The notes: generated by a model from the letters alone, not told the origin. A DNA stretch of 36,776 nucleotides from CAYUVF01 sp964448045 (GCA_964448045.1 CAYUVF010000048.1:1-36776); one strand, 5' to 3'. Positions 24,777 through 33,298 are shown, counted from the first letter of the stretch. Made by a program: numbers and translations.

Positions 24777-26216
24777 TCAGGTGACTGACGGAGTATGCGG
24801 TGCGGGAACGCCCTGCTCTGCCGGGGCGCCCAGCAGATACAGCTTCTCAGGATTGACGTCCACGCCATCCAGCGCATTGCGCGTATCGACGATGGCGGGG
24901 GCGTGGCGCGCGATCAGCTCGTAATCGAAGCGGGCGTGGTCGGTCACGATGACCGCTACGTCGTGCGCTTCGAGCGTCTCTTGTGTGAGCTCCACCCTCG
25001 GCACCTCGACCGTGCCGTTGCGCTTGGTGCGCACCGCAAAAGCGCCGACGTGCGGATCCGCGAAGGCGACCTGGCCCACCCCCTCCTCCTTCAGGTGCCG
25101 GATCACCGCCTCGGCCGGGCTGTGGCGCGTGTCGTCGACGTCGCGCTTGAAGGCGACCCCCAGCACCAAGACCTTCGCCTCGGCGAGGGCCACCGGCTGG
25201 GCCGCGATCGCCTTCACGACGGCGTTCGTCACGTGCACCGGCATCTCCTCGTTGACCCGCGCCGCCAGGGTAATAAAGCTCGTCTCGAAGTCGTACTTGC
25301 GGGCGAGCCACCCCAGGTAGTGCGGGTCGACCGGAATGCAGTGGCCGCCCAGGCCCGGGCCCGGATAGAACGGCATAAAGCCGAACGGCTTGGTCGCCGC
25401 CGCTTCGACCACCTCCCACATCGACACGTCGCCCATCCGGTCGCACAGCCGCGCCAGCTCGTTCACCAAGGCGATGTTGACCGAGCGGAAGATGTTCTCC
25501 AGGAGCTTCTCCATCTCGGCCGGCTTTGGGCCCGAAACGAGGTGCACCTCGCCCACGATGGCTTGGAGGGCCTGCTCGGCGAGCGCGCCGCACGCCTCGG
25601 TCACGCCGCCGGCGACCACCGGCGTGTTAGCCGTGGTGTACTCCTTGTTGCCCGGGTCGATGCGCTCGGGGCTGAAGGCCAGGAAGTAGTCCGTGCCGAG
25701 GGTCATGTCCCGCTCCGCGGCGGCCTGCTCCAGCAGGGGCCGGACGAGCGTGTCGGTCGTGCCCGGATAGGTCGTGCTCTTGAGGACGACGAGCTGGCCG
25801 GGACGGAGCCGGGCGGCCACCGCCCGGGTCGCCGCCTCGATATACGAGGTATCGGGGTCTTTGTGATCGGTCAGTGGCGTCGGGACGCAGATGAAGAGCA
25901 CGTCGGCCTCGCCCATCCGCTCCATGTCGGTGGTGGCCGCGAGGCGGCCCGCTTCGGCCAGGCGGGCGACCTGCGCGTCGTCGAGGTCAGCGTTGTAGTT
26001 GGCGCCGCGGTTCAGGCGGGCGACCCGCTCGGCGTCGAGGTCGAAACCGAGCGTTTGAAAGCCCTGGGCGGCGTACTCGACCGCGAGGGGCAGCCCCACG
26101 TAGCCCAACCCGATGATGCCGATCGTGGCAGTTGTGGAATCCAACTGTTCCTGCAGTCGCCGAGCGGCTACCGATTCAGTGTATTCCGGGCTCATTCCGT
26201 TGGACGAATTCTGCAT
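24777..26216 (-). CDS. UDP-N-acetylglucosamine 6-dehydrogenase (WbpA/TviB type)
   Basis: This 479-residue enzyme oxidises a UDP-hexose(amine) to the uronic acid with two NAD+. The Rossmann motif GLGYVGLP is at 36-43. The catalytic cysteine is Cys293 in GPGLGGHCIPVDPHYL, the form typical of UDP-GlcNAc/ManNAc dehydrogenases. The central FSPERIDPGN and C-terminal GVAFKRDVDDTRHSP segments also match. Exact sugar specificity is inferred. The start at 26216 (MQNSSNGMSPEY) is preferred; 26195 is possible, and the longer frame to 26390 would overlap the upstream gene. It is 67 bp behind the fused membrane transferase, so the two are probably co-transcribed for surface polysaccharide synthesis. Confidence 0.93.
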   Translation of the reverse strand: MQNSSNGMSPEYTESVAARRLQEQLDSTTATIGIIGLGYVGLPLAVEYAAQGFQTLGFDLDAERVARLNRGANYNADLDDAQVARLAEAGRLAATTDMERMGEADVLFICVPTPLTDHKDPDTSYIEAATRAVAARLRPGQLVVLKSTTYPGTTDTLVRPLLEQAAAERDMTLGTDYFLAFSPERIDPGNKEYTTANTPVVAGGVTEACGALAEQALQAIVGEVHLVSGPKPAEMEKLLENIFRSVNIALVNELARLCDRMGDVSMWEVVEAAATKPFGFMPFYPGPGLGGHCIPVDPHYLGWLARKYDFETSFITLAARVNEEMPVHVTNAVVKAIAAQPVALAEAKVLVLGVAFKRDVDDTRHSPAEAVIRHLKEEGVGQVAFADPHVGAFAVRTKRNGTVEVPRVELTQETLEAHDVAVIVTDHARFDYELIARHAPAIVDTRNALDGVDVNPEKLYLLGAPAEQGVPAPHTPSVT

Positions 26217-26283
26217 AGATGGAAAAGAGGCATTGGTGCACGGAAAAGGAGTGAGGAACTCGACTCGGAAACCGGCACGCCGG

Positions 26284-28158
26284 CTACGCGCGTTCACGAA
26301 CAGCGCCTGAGTCAAGGGGCACGCTTCGGGGCGGGCGCGCCCGAGTCCGATCAAAATGGATGCGGAAGGTCCGGCACTCGACTCCGGCATCGTCGCACCG
26401 GCGACAGATCGCAGCGATCTGAGCGGCTGGCATCTGCGTCGTCGTAATCAGCACGGCATCGACATCGTGGCGGGTACAGAGCGCATCGAGCTCATCGCCC
26501 GGGCCGAGGACCCGGAGGCCCTGCATCACCTGGCCCTCTTTCAGCGGATCGTCGTCAATGAAGCCTACGGGGGTCCATGCCGTCTCCGGGTTTTGGCGCA
26601 ACTCGCGCAGCGCGAGTAGCCCGCCATCGCCCGCCCCGTAGAGTAGAGCCCGCGCCCCGTCGTGCCGATGCGCAGCGAAATACTGGCGGAGCCCGCGAAA
26701 TCCGAAGCGAATGCCACCGACGGCCAGCGTGACCACCATCCAGTCGATAAAGAGGACGGCGCCCGATACGGTGGACGCGCCGAAAAAGAGGACGAGGCCG
26801 CCGCCCGTAATCAGCGAGGCCACGAGCGTGGTACGCCCCAGCCGAAGCAGCTCAGGCGTGCCGGCATGCCGCCAGATGCCCCGATAGAGTCCCATCAGGT
26901 GGAACACGACCACTTTCACGGCCACCACAAAAGGCAGTGCCTGCGCGAGCTGATCAGCCTGGTTGGCGCTCAGCCCATTTTCGAAGCGCAGATAGTGGGC
27001 GAACACGAACGCGGCCCCGACGAGAGCCAAATCTGCGACGACGCCAAATGAGGCTTTCCAGTTCCGTCCGAAGAGGGCATGGATGGCACGAAAGGTTCGG
27101 TCGATCGCATCCTCATCGCGCTCCATCTGCACCGAATCCTCCTCGTACACGTTGGCCCGCCCAAGATGAATGCCGATGACAAGCAGCAGAGCGACACCAA
27201 AAACGACGAGCGCGTAGAAGAGCTGCACATGAACAAACAGCAGCCCGAGCGCGACCCCGCCCATGATGAGGCTGAGTCCGTAGAGCATGAGCACGGCGCG
27301 CTGCTCGGAGAGGCCCAGGAAGACCAATCGGTGCGAGCTGTGATCGCGGCCGCCCTGCGATACGGGCCGGCCAGCCAGCTTGCGCATGAACGTGACGAGC
27401 GTGGTGTCGAAGATGGGAATCGCGAGCACGGCCAGCGGAACCAGATACGCCGCCCACGGACTGATGCTCGACGCCGGCTCCTGGATGATGAGCGCGACGG
27501 CGGCGATGGAATATCCGAGAAAGAGACTGCCGCAATCCCCCATAAAAATCCGCGCCGGGTTGAAATTGTACACGAGAAATCCGGTGGCGGCTCCGACGAG
27601 CACCAGTGAGAGCGAGAGCCCCTCAATGCTGCCAACGAATCCGGAGAAAAGCGCGAGCACGAGCGCCACCATCGCTGCGATCCCGGCGGCCAGCCCATCC
27701 ATATTATCGAGCAGATTGACCGCATTGGTGATGCCGATCACCCAGAGGAACGTCAGCGGCACCGAGATCCAGAGGGGCCAGGCGCCGCCGAAGGCAAATC
27801 CGGCATACAGCAGAAACGCCGTCGCCACGGCTTGTGCCACCAGCTTCCCGATGGGCGAAACCTCCCGCAGGTCATCGAGCAATCCGACGACGAACAGAAC
27901 GCTGGCTCCGGCCCACACGGCCCATGGAACGGCGCCCACTCCCTCGACTGCGAAGCCCAGCGACGCGGCGCCGTAGATTGCGATGCCGCCCATCAGCGCC
28001 GTCGGCTCCGAATGCCAGCGATCCGACTGCGGGTAGGCCAGCCAATCCATGCGCTGGGCCCACCAGATGACGAGCGGCGTCCCCACGAGCACGGCCAGAA
28101 ACGCCACCGGCCCGCCGGCCCACACCCGCCATCCCACCTCTGCCAATGAAATATCCAT
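26284..28158 (-). CDS. Fused WecA-like polyprenyl-phosphate sugar-1-P transferase and FlaA1-N-like module
   Basis: Residues 1-335 of this 624-residue membrane protein are a WecA/TagO/MraY-type transferase. It has about ten helices, DD at 95-96, DNMDG at 151-155, NFNPARIFMGDCG at 198-210 and HSSHR at 273-277. It would transfer a sugar 1-phosphate to undecaprenyl phosphate and start a glycan. Residues about 370-490 add four more helices. Residues about 502-600 form a Rossmann-like domain (YGAGDGG), as in the N-terminal half of FlaA1/CapD proteins, but the catalytic SDR half is absent. The fusion may couple initiation to a sensing or scaffold domain, which is inference. It ends 67 bp before the dehydrogenase gene. 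Confidence 0.85.
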   Translation of the reverse strand: MDISLAEVGWRVWAGGPVAFLAVLVGTPLVIWWAQRMDWLAYPQSDRWHSEPTALMGGIAIYGAASLGFAVEGVGAVPWAVWAGASVLFVVGLLDDLREVSPIGKLVAQAVATAFLLYAGFAFGGAWPLWISVPLTFLWVIGITNAVNLLDNMDGLAAGIAAMVALVLALFSGFVGSIEGLSLSLVLVGAATGFLVYNFNPARIFMGDCGSLFLGYSIAAVALIIQEPASSISPWAAYLVPLAVLAIPIFDTTLVTFMRKLAGRPVSQGGRDHSSHRLVFLGLSEQRAVLMLYGLSLIMGGVALGLLFVHVQLFYALVVFGVALLLVIGIHLGRANVYEEDSVQMERDEDAIDRTFRAIHALFGRNWKASFGVVADLALVGAAFVFAHYLRFENGLSANQADQLAQALPFVVAVKVVVFHLMGLYRGIWRHAGTPELLRLGRTTLVASLITGGGLVLFFGASTVSGAVLFIDWMVVTLAVGGIRFGFRGLRQYFAAHRHDGARALLYGAGDGGLLALRELRQNPETAWTPVGFIDDDPLKEGQVMQGLRVLGPGDELDALCTRHDVDAVLITTTQMPAAQIAAICRRCDDAGVECRTFRIHFDRTRARPPRSVPLDSGAVRERA

Positions 28159-28358
28159 TTGCCTAATGATTCGTATTCGTCCGGCCGCGGCCCAGAACAG
28201 AAAAGACGTGCTCCGCCGCGACCGCTATGTACCGATCCGCAGATGTCATGCCGGCCTGCTATAGAGCAAGATATGTTCCGGCCGGCTCATTTGCTGCGGC
28301 GTACCTGCAACACCGATGCCAGCCTCAACATGGACGTGCCACACGAAAAGATCAAGCG

Positions 28359-29372
28359 TTACGCCGTCAGGTTTGCGGAAAATTTGTCGGATCGCGGAGC
28401 CGCCCGGAAGTACTCGATCACCGCACGCAGGATATCGTCGGTCGTATGCGCGGGCTCGTAACCGATCAGCCGGCGCAGTTTGTCGATGTCGGGCGTGCGG
28501 CGCTGCATGTCCTCGAAGCCCTCGCCGTAGACCTCCTCGTACGGGACGTGTACGATGTCGGAGGACGAGCCCGCCAGCGCCCGCACCCGCTCGGCCAACT
28601 CGTTAATCGAGATCTCCTCGTCGCGCCCGATGTTGACGATGGTCCCGCTGGCCTCGGGCGTGTTCATCAGATCCACGATGGCCTCGACCGTGTCGCCCAC
28701 GTAGGTAAAGCAGCGCGTCTGCGTCCCGTCGCCGAAGACGCGGATCGGCTCGCCCGCGAGCGCCTGCTGGACGAAGTTGGGGATGACCATGCCGTACTGG
28801 CCCATCTGCCGCGGTCCCACCGTGTTGAAGAAGCGGGCGCAGATGACGTCGAGCCCTTTTTCGTCGCGGTAGGCCATCGCCAGAAACTCGTCCATCGCCT
28901 TCGAGCAGGCGTAGGCCCAGCGGCGCTTCGTAGTGGGCCCCAGCGTCCAGTCAGCATCTTCGCGGAGCTCGTCGAGCGAGGCGTCGTTATCCATCGACTT
29001 GCCGTAGACCTCCGAGGTGGAGGCGACGAGCACCTTCTTGTCGTGATAGTTGGCCAGCTTGAGGACGTTTTCCGAGCCCTGCACGTTGGTCACGATCGTC
29101 TCGACGGGCTGCTCCATGATGAGCTTCACGCCCACCGCAGCAGCGAGGTGGACGATGCGGTCGCAGCGGAGCACCTGCTGTTCGAGGGTGTGATAGTCGA
29201 GCACGTTGCCGATTTTCAGCTCGAAGTCGGGCCGGTCGCGCAGGTGCTCGATGTTTTCGAGGCGGCCGGTCGAGAGGTTGTCGTAGGCGGTTACTGCATG
29301 CCCCTTTTCGATCAGATAGTCCGCGAGGTGACTGCCAATGAAGCCCGCCCCGCCCGTAATCAGATAGCGCAT
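28359..29372 (-). CDS. SDR-family NAD-dependent sugar epimerase/decarboxylase
   Basis: This 337-residue extended SDR enzyme acts on a nucleotide sugar. The cofactor loop GGAGFIGS is at 7-14. The catalytic set is Ser/Thr in ASTSE (118-121) with Y154-x3-K158 in WAYACSK. The ICARFFNTVGPRQ and YGMVIPNFVQQAL segments are typical of UDP-glucuronate decarboxylase/UDP-glucose 4-epimerase relatives. It may convert the UDP-uronate made by the neighbouring dehydrogenase, but the substrate cannot be fixed by eye. It is intact and unrelated in detail to the tail fragments in the island to its right. The 200-bp gap to the transferase gene suggests its own promoter for the latter. Confidence 0.88.
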   Translation of the reverse strand: MRYLITGGAGFIGSHLADYLIEKGHAVTAYDNLSTGRLENIEHLRDRPDFELKIGNVLDYHTLEQQVLRCDRIVHLAAAVGVKLIMEQPVETIVTNVQGSENVLKLANYHDKKVLVASTSEVYGKSMDNDASLDELREDADWTLGPTTKRRWAYACSKAMDEFLAMAYRDEKGLDVICARFFNTVGPRQMGQYGMVIPNFVQQALAGEPIRVFGDGTQTRCFTYVGDTVEAIVDLMNTPEASGTIVNIGRDEEISINELAERVRALAGSSSDIVHVPYEEVYGEGFEDMQRRTPDIDKLRRLIGYEPAHTTDDILRAVIEYFRAAPRSDKFSANLTA

Positions 29373-29544
29373 AATGCTCTCTCAGCGAAGTGATCCGTCA
29401 GAAATGGATTCTTAAGCGAAGCATCAGCCGCGACAATAGCAAGACGCCTCCACTGGACACCGTGCAAAGATTGGACTGATACGCGCTCCACATCGCTACG
29501 GGGCTGTAAGCGGGCCTCCGGTTCCCCGGGGAGGCAATGGGTCG

Positions 29545-29660
29545 ACCGGTTGAATGTCGCTGATCCGGGCCGTGGTGACTGCTCCGACGACAGGCCGCCG
29601 CGCCGCGTTCTCCTGCGGTCCTCCGTCCGTCGTCTATGTCGTGCTCCCTCGCGCTCCGGG
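29545..29660. repeat. Dispersed-repeat segment at the island border
   Basis: The stretch CGGTTGAATGTCGCTGATCC (29549-29568) recurs almost exactly at 35459-35478 and in changed form near 32450-32470. It is followed by a GC-rich sequence with repeated CGTC/GACG words. There is no credible gene in 29373-29665; a frame reading leftward from 29724 has no protein character. This marks the left edge of the mosaic island. Confidence 0.5.
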
Positions 29661-29665
29661 CGGCC

Positions 29666-29998
29666 TTAAAGAAATTCGACGTGATCCTGCATCTCCTCGG
29701 CCGAAAAGATACGGGTGAGCACAATTAAACCACGGATCATTTCCTCGACGGCACGCCGTCGAGGAATATATGCAATCCCTGCATGCGAGGCCCCTTTCGC
29801 CGCCAATCGAAGAAAGTCGTCATCGTGGGTGACGATTACGCGATGTCCTCTACGGGCAAATGCGAGATGCTCTTCGTCGCTCGCGCCCAGCCTATCGGCC
29901 TCAACGAGCGTCATCACCTCCACGCCTCGCCGCCGTAGTCCCTTGGCTACCGCCGTCGGAATGTGGTCATCGAGGTAAAACCGAACCGGTTCGCTCAC
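29666..29998 (-). CDS. DUF5615 PIN-like toxin
   Basis: This 110-residue protein starts MSEPVRFYLDDHIP and contains LVEADRLGASDEEHLAFARRGHRVIVTHDDDFL, the acidic pattern of the DUF5615 (Mut7-C-like PIN) fold. Such proteins are predicted ribonucleases. The GTG start at 29998 overlaps the stop of a DUF433 remnant by GTGA, the usual coupling of this toxin type to its antitoxin. An extended frame to 30157 would run through that remnant and is rejected. With the antitoxin reduced to its last 22 codons here, the toxin may be inactive, unexpressed or controlled in trans. Confidence 0.75.
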   Translation of the reverse strand: MSEPVRFYLDDHIPTAVAKGLRRRGVEVMTLVEADRLGASDEEHLAFARRGHRVIVTHDDDFLRLAAKGASHAGIAYIPRRRAVEEMIRGLIVLTRIFSAEEMQDHVEFL

Positions 29999-30063
29999 GC
30001 CTCGTCTCTCAATTTTGTGGCGAGTTTGGACGGCGTTTGCTCGCGCATGGTCTCGACAAATAC
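29995..30063 (-). pseudogene. DUF433 antitoxin remnant (last 22 codons)
   Basis: The sequence encodes VFVETMREQTPSKLATKLRD plus EA and a stop, which matches the C-terminus of the intact DUF433 protein at 34767-35066 nearly residue for residue. Homology stops abruptly at about 30063, so the rest of the antitoxin has been lost. Its stop overlaps the toxin GTG. Confidence 0.7.
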
Positions 30064-30143
30064 CCGACTTGAACGGCTTCGCTCCTGGCCTCAGCTCGTC
30101 CGCGGCAGACTGGTGAAAGCGGGGCTCGTTGACGCCCCTTCTC

Positions 30144-30626
30144 TCATTCGCCCTCATCGCGCAAGACTCGACGATACAGCTCGCTGACCCGAAATCCAGC
30201 CCGTTCCCGAAGCGCGTCTAAATACGGGCGAATGGCCGGTATATGCCCGTGTCTCTTGGCCTCGATGAGGAGCCCAATGGAACCGATGCAGGGAAGATCG
30301 AAGTGCGTTGCGGTTTGCCGACCGTGCTTCTCATCCATAAGCAGCAGCACCGACTCCATCTCTACCGCTACGGCAATCGCCTCGGCTTCTCCAGCATCCA
30401 GATCTTGGCGCAGCGCGCGTACGAGCTCGCGGTTCGTAACGGCACGCCTCTCGATCCAGGCGGCCTCGCGAATCACTTTTGCACCGGGTTGCCCCCGGCC
30501 GGCAACAACCACCTCGTCCCAAACGGCCCCAGGACAAACAACCGTGTCGTAGCACGCCGGCAATAACGATAACGCTTCGATACGCGCCAGACTCACGAGC
30601 GGCGACGCGTCACTTACTACGGTCAT
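30144..30626 (-). CDS. DUF3368 PIN-domain toxin (module 1)
   Basis: This 160-residue protein begins MTVVSDASPLVSLARI, with the first PIN aspartate. It continues with LDAGEAEAIAVAVE and LLLMDEKHGRQTA, the acidic set expected of a metal-dependent ribonuclease. DUF3368 proteins are the toxin partners of UPF0175 antitoxins. The start overlaps the stop of the UPF0175 gene by four bases (ATGA). All key acidic residues appear present, so it could be functional. Confidence 0.85.
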   Translation of the reverse strand: MTVVSDASPLVSLARIEALSLLPACYDTVVCPGAVWDEVVVAGRGQPGAKVIREAAWIERRAVTNRELVRALRQDLDAGEAEAIAVAVEMESVLLLMDEKHGRQTATHFDLPCIGSIGLLIEAKRHGHIPAIRPYLDALRERAGFRVSELYRRVLRDEGE

Positions 30627-30880
30627 ATCCGCCCCATCCGTTTCAGCGTCTCCACGTCCTCCTCATAGGCCGCAACGTCGTAGTGAACCTGAAGGCCCCG
30701 ACTGCCGAGCAGCTGCTGAAAATCCCAGACGGACATGTCGGCCAGCTCGCGAGCCTTACCAAATGAAAGTTTTCCCTGATCGAAGAGATGAAGCGCCAAC
30801 TCGCGCCGCAATTCGTCGGGCGTCATGCGCGCGGCCCGTAGCACGTCACGGGGAATATCGAATGATATGGTCGATGACAT
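30623..30880 (-). CDS. UPF0175 antitoxin (module 1)
   Basis: This 85-residue protein has an N-terminal strand (SSTISFDIP), a helical middle (ELRRELALHLFDQGKLSFGKARELADMSVWDFQQLLG) and the tail VHYDVAAYEEDVETLKRMG. The GKARELADMS.W.F..LL pattern is the UPF0175 helix-turn-helix. It is expected to bind its DUF3368 partner and the module promoter. The 105-bp gap upstream separates it from epimerase-tail copy A. Confidence 0.88.
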   Translation of the reverse strand: MSSTISFDIPRDVLRAARMTPDELRRELALHLFDQGKLSFGKARELADMSVWDFQQLLGSRGLQVHYDVAAYEEDVETLKRMGRI

Positions 30881-30985
30881 AGATCAGCCTTGCCTCGTGA
30901 AAGCAGTCGTATTTCGGTTGTACCGATCCATCCGAGCTGTGCTCCCTCCACCTGGAACAGCCAAGCGAACGACGCTTCCTTTCCG

Positions 30986-31372
30986 CTACGCTCCAACTGC
31001 TGTCTGCCCCGGAACCGCTATCCCATACACGTCCTCCAGATGCCCCGCCACCGTCCGCCGCAACGCACCCTCGTTGGAGGCCGGCTGCTTGAATCCGGCC
31101 TCGGGGATCTTGGAGGCGTCGACGCGTGTCCGGCCTCCCCTCTCGCACGAGACCCACGCCGCGGCCCATGCCCCTCGCGTAGTGTCCCTTTTGTCTTGAC
31201 ACAAAAGGGACGAAAAAGTCAAGGCGGTGAAGAGCGCGGCTGAAGGCCGCCCTCTTCAAGGCCAAACGGTGCTCGGCGGGCTGTCCAGCCCGTAGACGAC
31301 GGAGGAGCGGATGATGAGAATGCGCGCGGCGGGATCCTCGGCGGCGAGTTCGTGGATGCGCTTCTCGGCCTT
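30986..31372 (-). pseudogene. Mosaic NAD-epimerase fragment, copy A
   Basis: Two pieces of one NAD-dependent epimerase are present. The outer piece (31289-31372) encodes KAEKRIHELAAED...ILIIRSSVVYG, a mid-protein segment, and has a stop directly before it. The inner piece (30986-31126) encodes VDASKIPEAGFKQPAS...ALRRTVAGHL, the C-terminal tail. Between them lies a dispersed hairpin repeat (31159-31260) instead of coding sequence. The fragments share strand and order with a real gene but cannot make a protein. Confidence 0.75.
31159..31250. repeat. Dispersed hairpin repeat, copy 1
   Basis: An 11-bp perfect stem, GTCCCTTTTGT/ACAAAAGGGAC with loop CTTGAC (31184-31211), lies within a longer repeat of about 90 bp. 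The longer unit recurs at 36561-36640, where a 12-base deletion shortens the hairpin. It sits between two epimerase fragments, so it was inserted or acted as a recombination point. Its origin is unknown. Confidence 0.7.
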
Positions 31373-31389
31373 CTACGAACCAGTCGAGC

Positions 31390-31878
31390 CTACGACTCCC
31401 CAAATTCCTGAAGAAGCCGGTCATAGAACGTCTCGCTGATCCACAATCCGGCTTCGACGACCCGATCGAGCTCTCGACGCAATGAGGAGATGTGACCCCG
31501 GGACCGGGCTTCCACAAGTACGCCAATCGTTCCCGTCACGCTGAGGCCTTTTGCCCGTGCAAGGCGCCTCCCCTCCTGATCGTCAAGGATGACAAGATCG
31601 GCCTCTCGTTCCATAGCGAGCGCGATGGCGGCCCGCTCGCCTGCCCCTAACTCTGCAGGGAGCGTTTGGAGGGAGGAATCGGAGGGCTGGCCGACAGAAA
31701 TGTGCCGTTGTTCATGGCACCACCGCTGAATAGATTCTGTGTCTGACCGATTTCGGACCCGTACTTCATCAAGCACAGACTGAGGAACCCATATCGCATC
31801 GTACAATGCACTGAGCAGCTCCAACCGCTCAATCTTGGCGAGCAGTATAAGCGCACTTGTGTCGGGGATGACGGTCAA
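31390..31878 (-). CDS. DUF3368 PIN-domain toxin (module 2)
   Basis: This 162-residue protein starts MTVIPDTSALILLAKIERL and carries ELGAGERAAIALAMER and LVILDDQEGRRLARAKGL, the PIN acidic signature. GTIGVLVEARSRGHI matches the corresponding GSIGLLIEAKRHGHI of module 1, so the two toxins are divergent paralogues. The start overlaps the UPF0175 stop by ATGA. It lies 17 bp from epimerase fragment A. Confidence 0.85.
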   Translation of the reverse strand: MTVIPDTSALILLAKIERLELLSALYDAIWVPQSVLDEVRVRNRSDTESIQRWCHEQRHISVGQPSDSSLQTLPAELGAGERAAIALAMEREADLVILDDQEGRRLARAKGLSVTGTIGVLVEARSRGHISSLRRELDRVVEAGLWISETFYDRLLQEFGES

Positions 31879-32156
31879 TGGTCTTCGTTAGCTCGGCGGT
31901 GAGCCTCTTTGATTTCACGCTCCAGTTCCGCGCGATCGTAGTTCCACACGGAGATGCGATACGCGCCGAGCCGATCGATAAAATCCACACGGTCCATCTG
32001 GGCCAGCTCAGCGGCGCGTCCCGAGGTAACGCGTCCCAGTTCGTACAGCTTAGCCGCCACGAGAAAGCGCATCTCGCGCTCAAACTCGTCAGGCGTCTGA
32101 CCTGTTGAGGCAGGAAGATCTTCCGGGTACGGAATACGGAGCTCGCGGCTGCTCAT
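31875..32156 (-). CDS. UPF0175 antitoxin (module 2)
   Basis: This 93-residue protein contains EFEREMRFLVAAKLYELGRVTSGRAAELAQMDRVDFIDRLG, matching the UPF0175 helix-turn-helix pattern of module 1 but with low overall identity. The tail (WNYDRAELEREIKEAHRRANED) is charged and helical, as expected for toxin binding. The start ATG at 32156 is well placed. The modules are therefore separate acquisitions or an old duplication, not a recent tandem copy. Confidence 0.85.
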   Translation of the reverse strand: MSSRELRIPYPEDLPASTGQTPDEFEREMRFLVAAKLYELGRVTSGRAAELAQMDRVDFIDRLGAYRISVWNYDRAELEREIKEAHRRANEDH

Positions 32157-32264
32157 GGATTCGTCATTGGGCTAATACGGAGACGCAGATCCATGTACGG
32201 TTTGTTCTGGGCTGTCGTTTCCCCCAGAACGAGAATCGCATCGAACCCGCTGTTTACAGGTTAA

Positions 32265-32396
32265 TTACAAAGCTCCCGAAATGTCCTCACTGTACTCGTG
32301 CCCCAGATGCCACGCCACCGTCCGCCGCAGCGCCTCCGCGTTGGAGACCGGCTGTGTAAACCCAGCTTCCCGGATCTTGGACCCGTCGAAGCTGGT
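32265..32396 (-). pseudogene. NAD-epimerase 3'-end fragment, copy B
   Basis: This encodes TSFDGSKIREAGFTQPVSNA followed by EALRRTVAWHL and an altered end. It is the C-terminal tail of the same epimerase as copies A, C and D. Immediately 5' (32397-32460) is a repeat with the word GCTGAGCGAGGTCGACGTGTTC, related to sequences near 16.7 and 35.4 kb. Copy D has a similar repeat at the same position, so B and D share a common ancestral insertion. The rest of 32157-32574 holds no gene. Confidence 0.75.
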
Positions 32397-32574
32397 CCCG
32401 AACACGTCGACCTCGCTCAGCACAGGCTCTGTCGAGGGATCGTTCGAGCGGTTGAATGGTGCTGATGCGGGCAGTCGATTTGATCGCCTCGCCCGAACCG
32501 AGCATGGCGAAGCGCCTCGTGTAGGTCGCATCGATGAGGTAGACTACGGTGGCTTAGCATCTCACTCGCCGGCG

Positions 32575-33027
32575 TTACGACGGTGCAAGAAGCCGGATTT
32601 CCTCAAAGCGCTGAAAGTCGCCCTGGTTATAGGTAGCCAGCGCGCCGATGCCATAGGTTATCAGTACGGCGACAATGTTGGCGTCGTGTATCTGCTTGCC
32701 GCTCACGGCGTAGCGCCGAACCAAGGTCGTAAGCTCTTCAAACGTTTCGCCCGTTGGCGAAAGCTCGCGAAAGGCTGGACGTATGCGTTCGAGCGCCGTG
32801 AGCGCCTCCGTAACCGTGAAGCTGCGTTCGAATACGACGCCACGCGTCAAGACGACCAAGTACTCTCGATAAATCTGTTGCGTCGTGCAGAGCTGAATAT
32901 TTTTGTTCTGAAGACGAGCTATCCACTGGCGCGCCTCCTCACACTTGGGCGCCTCATTAATCGTGGCATACACCAGTACATTCGTATCCACCATACATTG
33001 GCCCAGCCCCCTGTGCGCTTCAGCCAT
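32575..33027 (-). CDS. VapC-like PIN-domain toxin
   Basis: This 150-residue protein contains MVDTNVLVYA, the first PIN aspartate, and later KQIHDANIVAVLITYGIGALATYNQGDFQRF, with the conserved D and N..DF acidic end. This is a classical VapC-type ribonuclease signature. The ATG at 33027 lies 7 bp after the stop of the small gene upstream, which is its likely antitoxin. Longer frames starting at 33180 overlap that gene and are rejected. Confidence 0.85.
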   Translation of the reverse strand: MAEAHRGLGQCMVDTNVLVYATINEAPKCEEARQWIARLQNKNIQLCTTQQIYREYLVVLTRGVVFERSFTVTEALTALERIRPAFRELSPTGETFEELTTLVRRYAVSGKQIHDANIVAVLITYGIGALATYNQGDFQRFEEIRLLAPS

Positions 33028-33034
33028 GGTCTCG

Positions 33035-33298
33035 TTACTGCCCTCTCTCTCCATAGAGCTCCTCACGACGCAGCGTCCCTCCTTTCCATCTGCCGCCCTT
33101 GAGACGCGGCCAGTTCGTCGCCAGGGTTTCATCGGACGACCTCGTCGGCGGCTGTTCTTTAGCACCCGCTGTCCGTTCACGCTCCGAGGGAAGAAGCAGA
33201 ATCAGTTCAGCCGGGCCAGCGGGCAGTTTTGGAGGCGGATCGGGCCATTCGAGGGTGCCGTCCGGGCGCACGCGTATTGTAAAGCGGAGGGCTTCCAT
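33035..33298 (-). CDS. Putative antitoxin partner of the VapC-like toxin
   Basis: This 87-residue protein reads MEALRFTIRVRPDGTLEWPD then a proline-rich segment, a hydrophobic AELILLLPSE and a basic, flexible C-terminal half. The small beta-rich N-terminal part and unstructured tail are typical of antitoxins encoded just before PIN toxins, but no named family was recognised. In-frame starts at 33307 and 33316 are also possible. Its pairing rests on the 7-bp spacing to the toxin. Confidence 0.6.
   Translation of the reverse strand: MEALRFTIRVRPDGTLEWPDPPPKLPAGPAELILLLPSERERTAGAKEQPPTRSSDETLATNWPRLKGGRWKGGTLRREELYGERGQ

Noticed and set aside
26217..26390. N-terminal extension of the UDP-sugar dehydrogenase
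   Set aside because: It would overlap the end of the transferase gene and adds a 58-residue unconserved leader; the ATG at 26216 is sufficient.
24795..26447. Plus-strand open frame of 550 codons opposite the UDP-sugar dehydrogenase
   Set aside because: Antisense shadow of an enzyme with all catalytic motifs.
29398..29724. Minus-strand frame of 108 codons at the island border
   Set aside because: It crosses dispersed-repeat DNA, has an Arg/Ser-rich random composition and overlaps the DUF5615 gene end.
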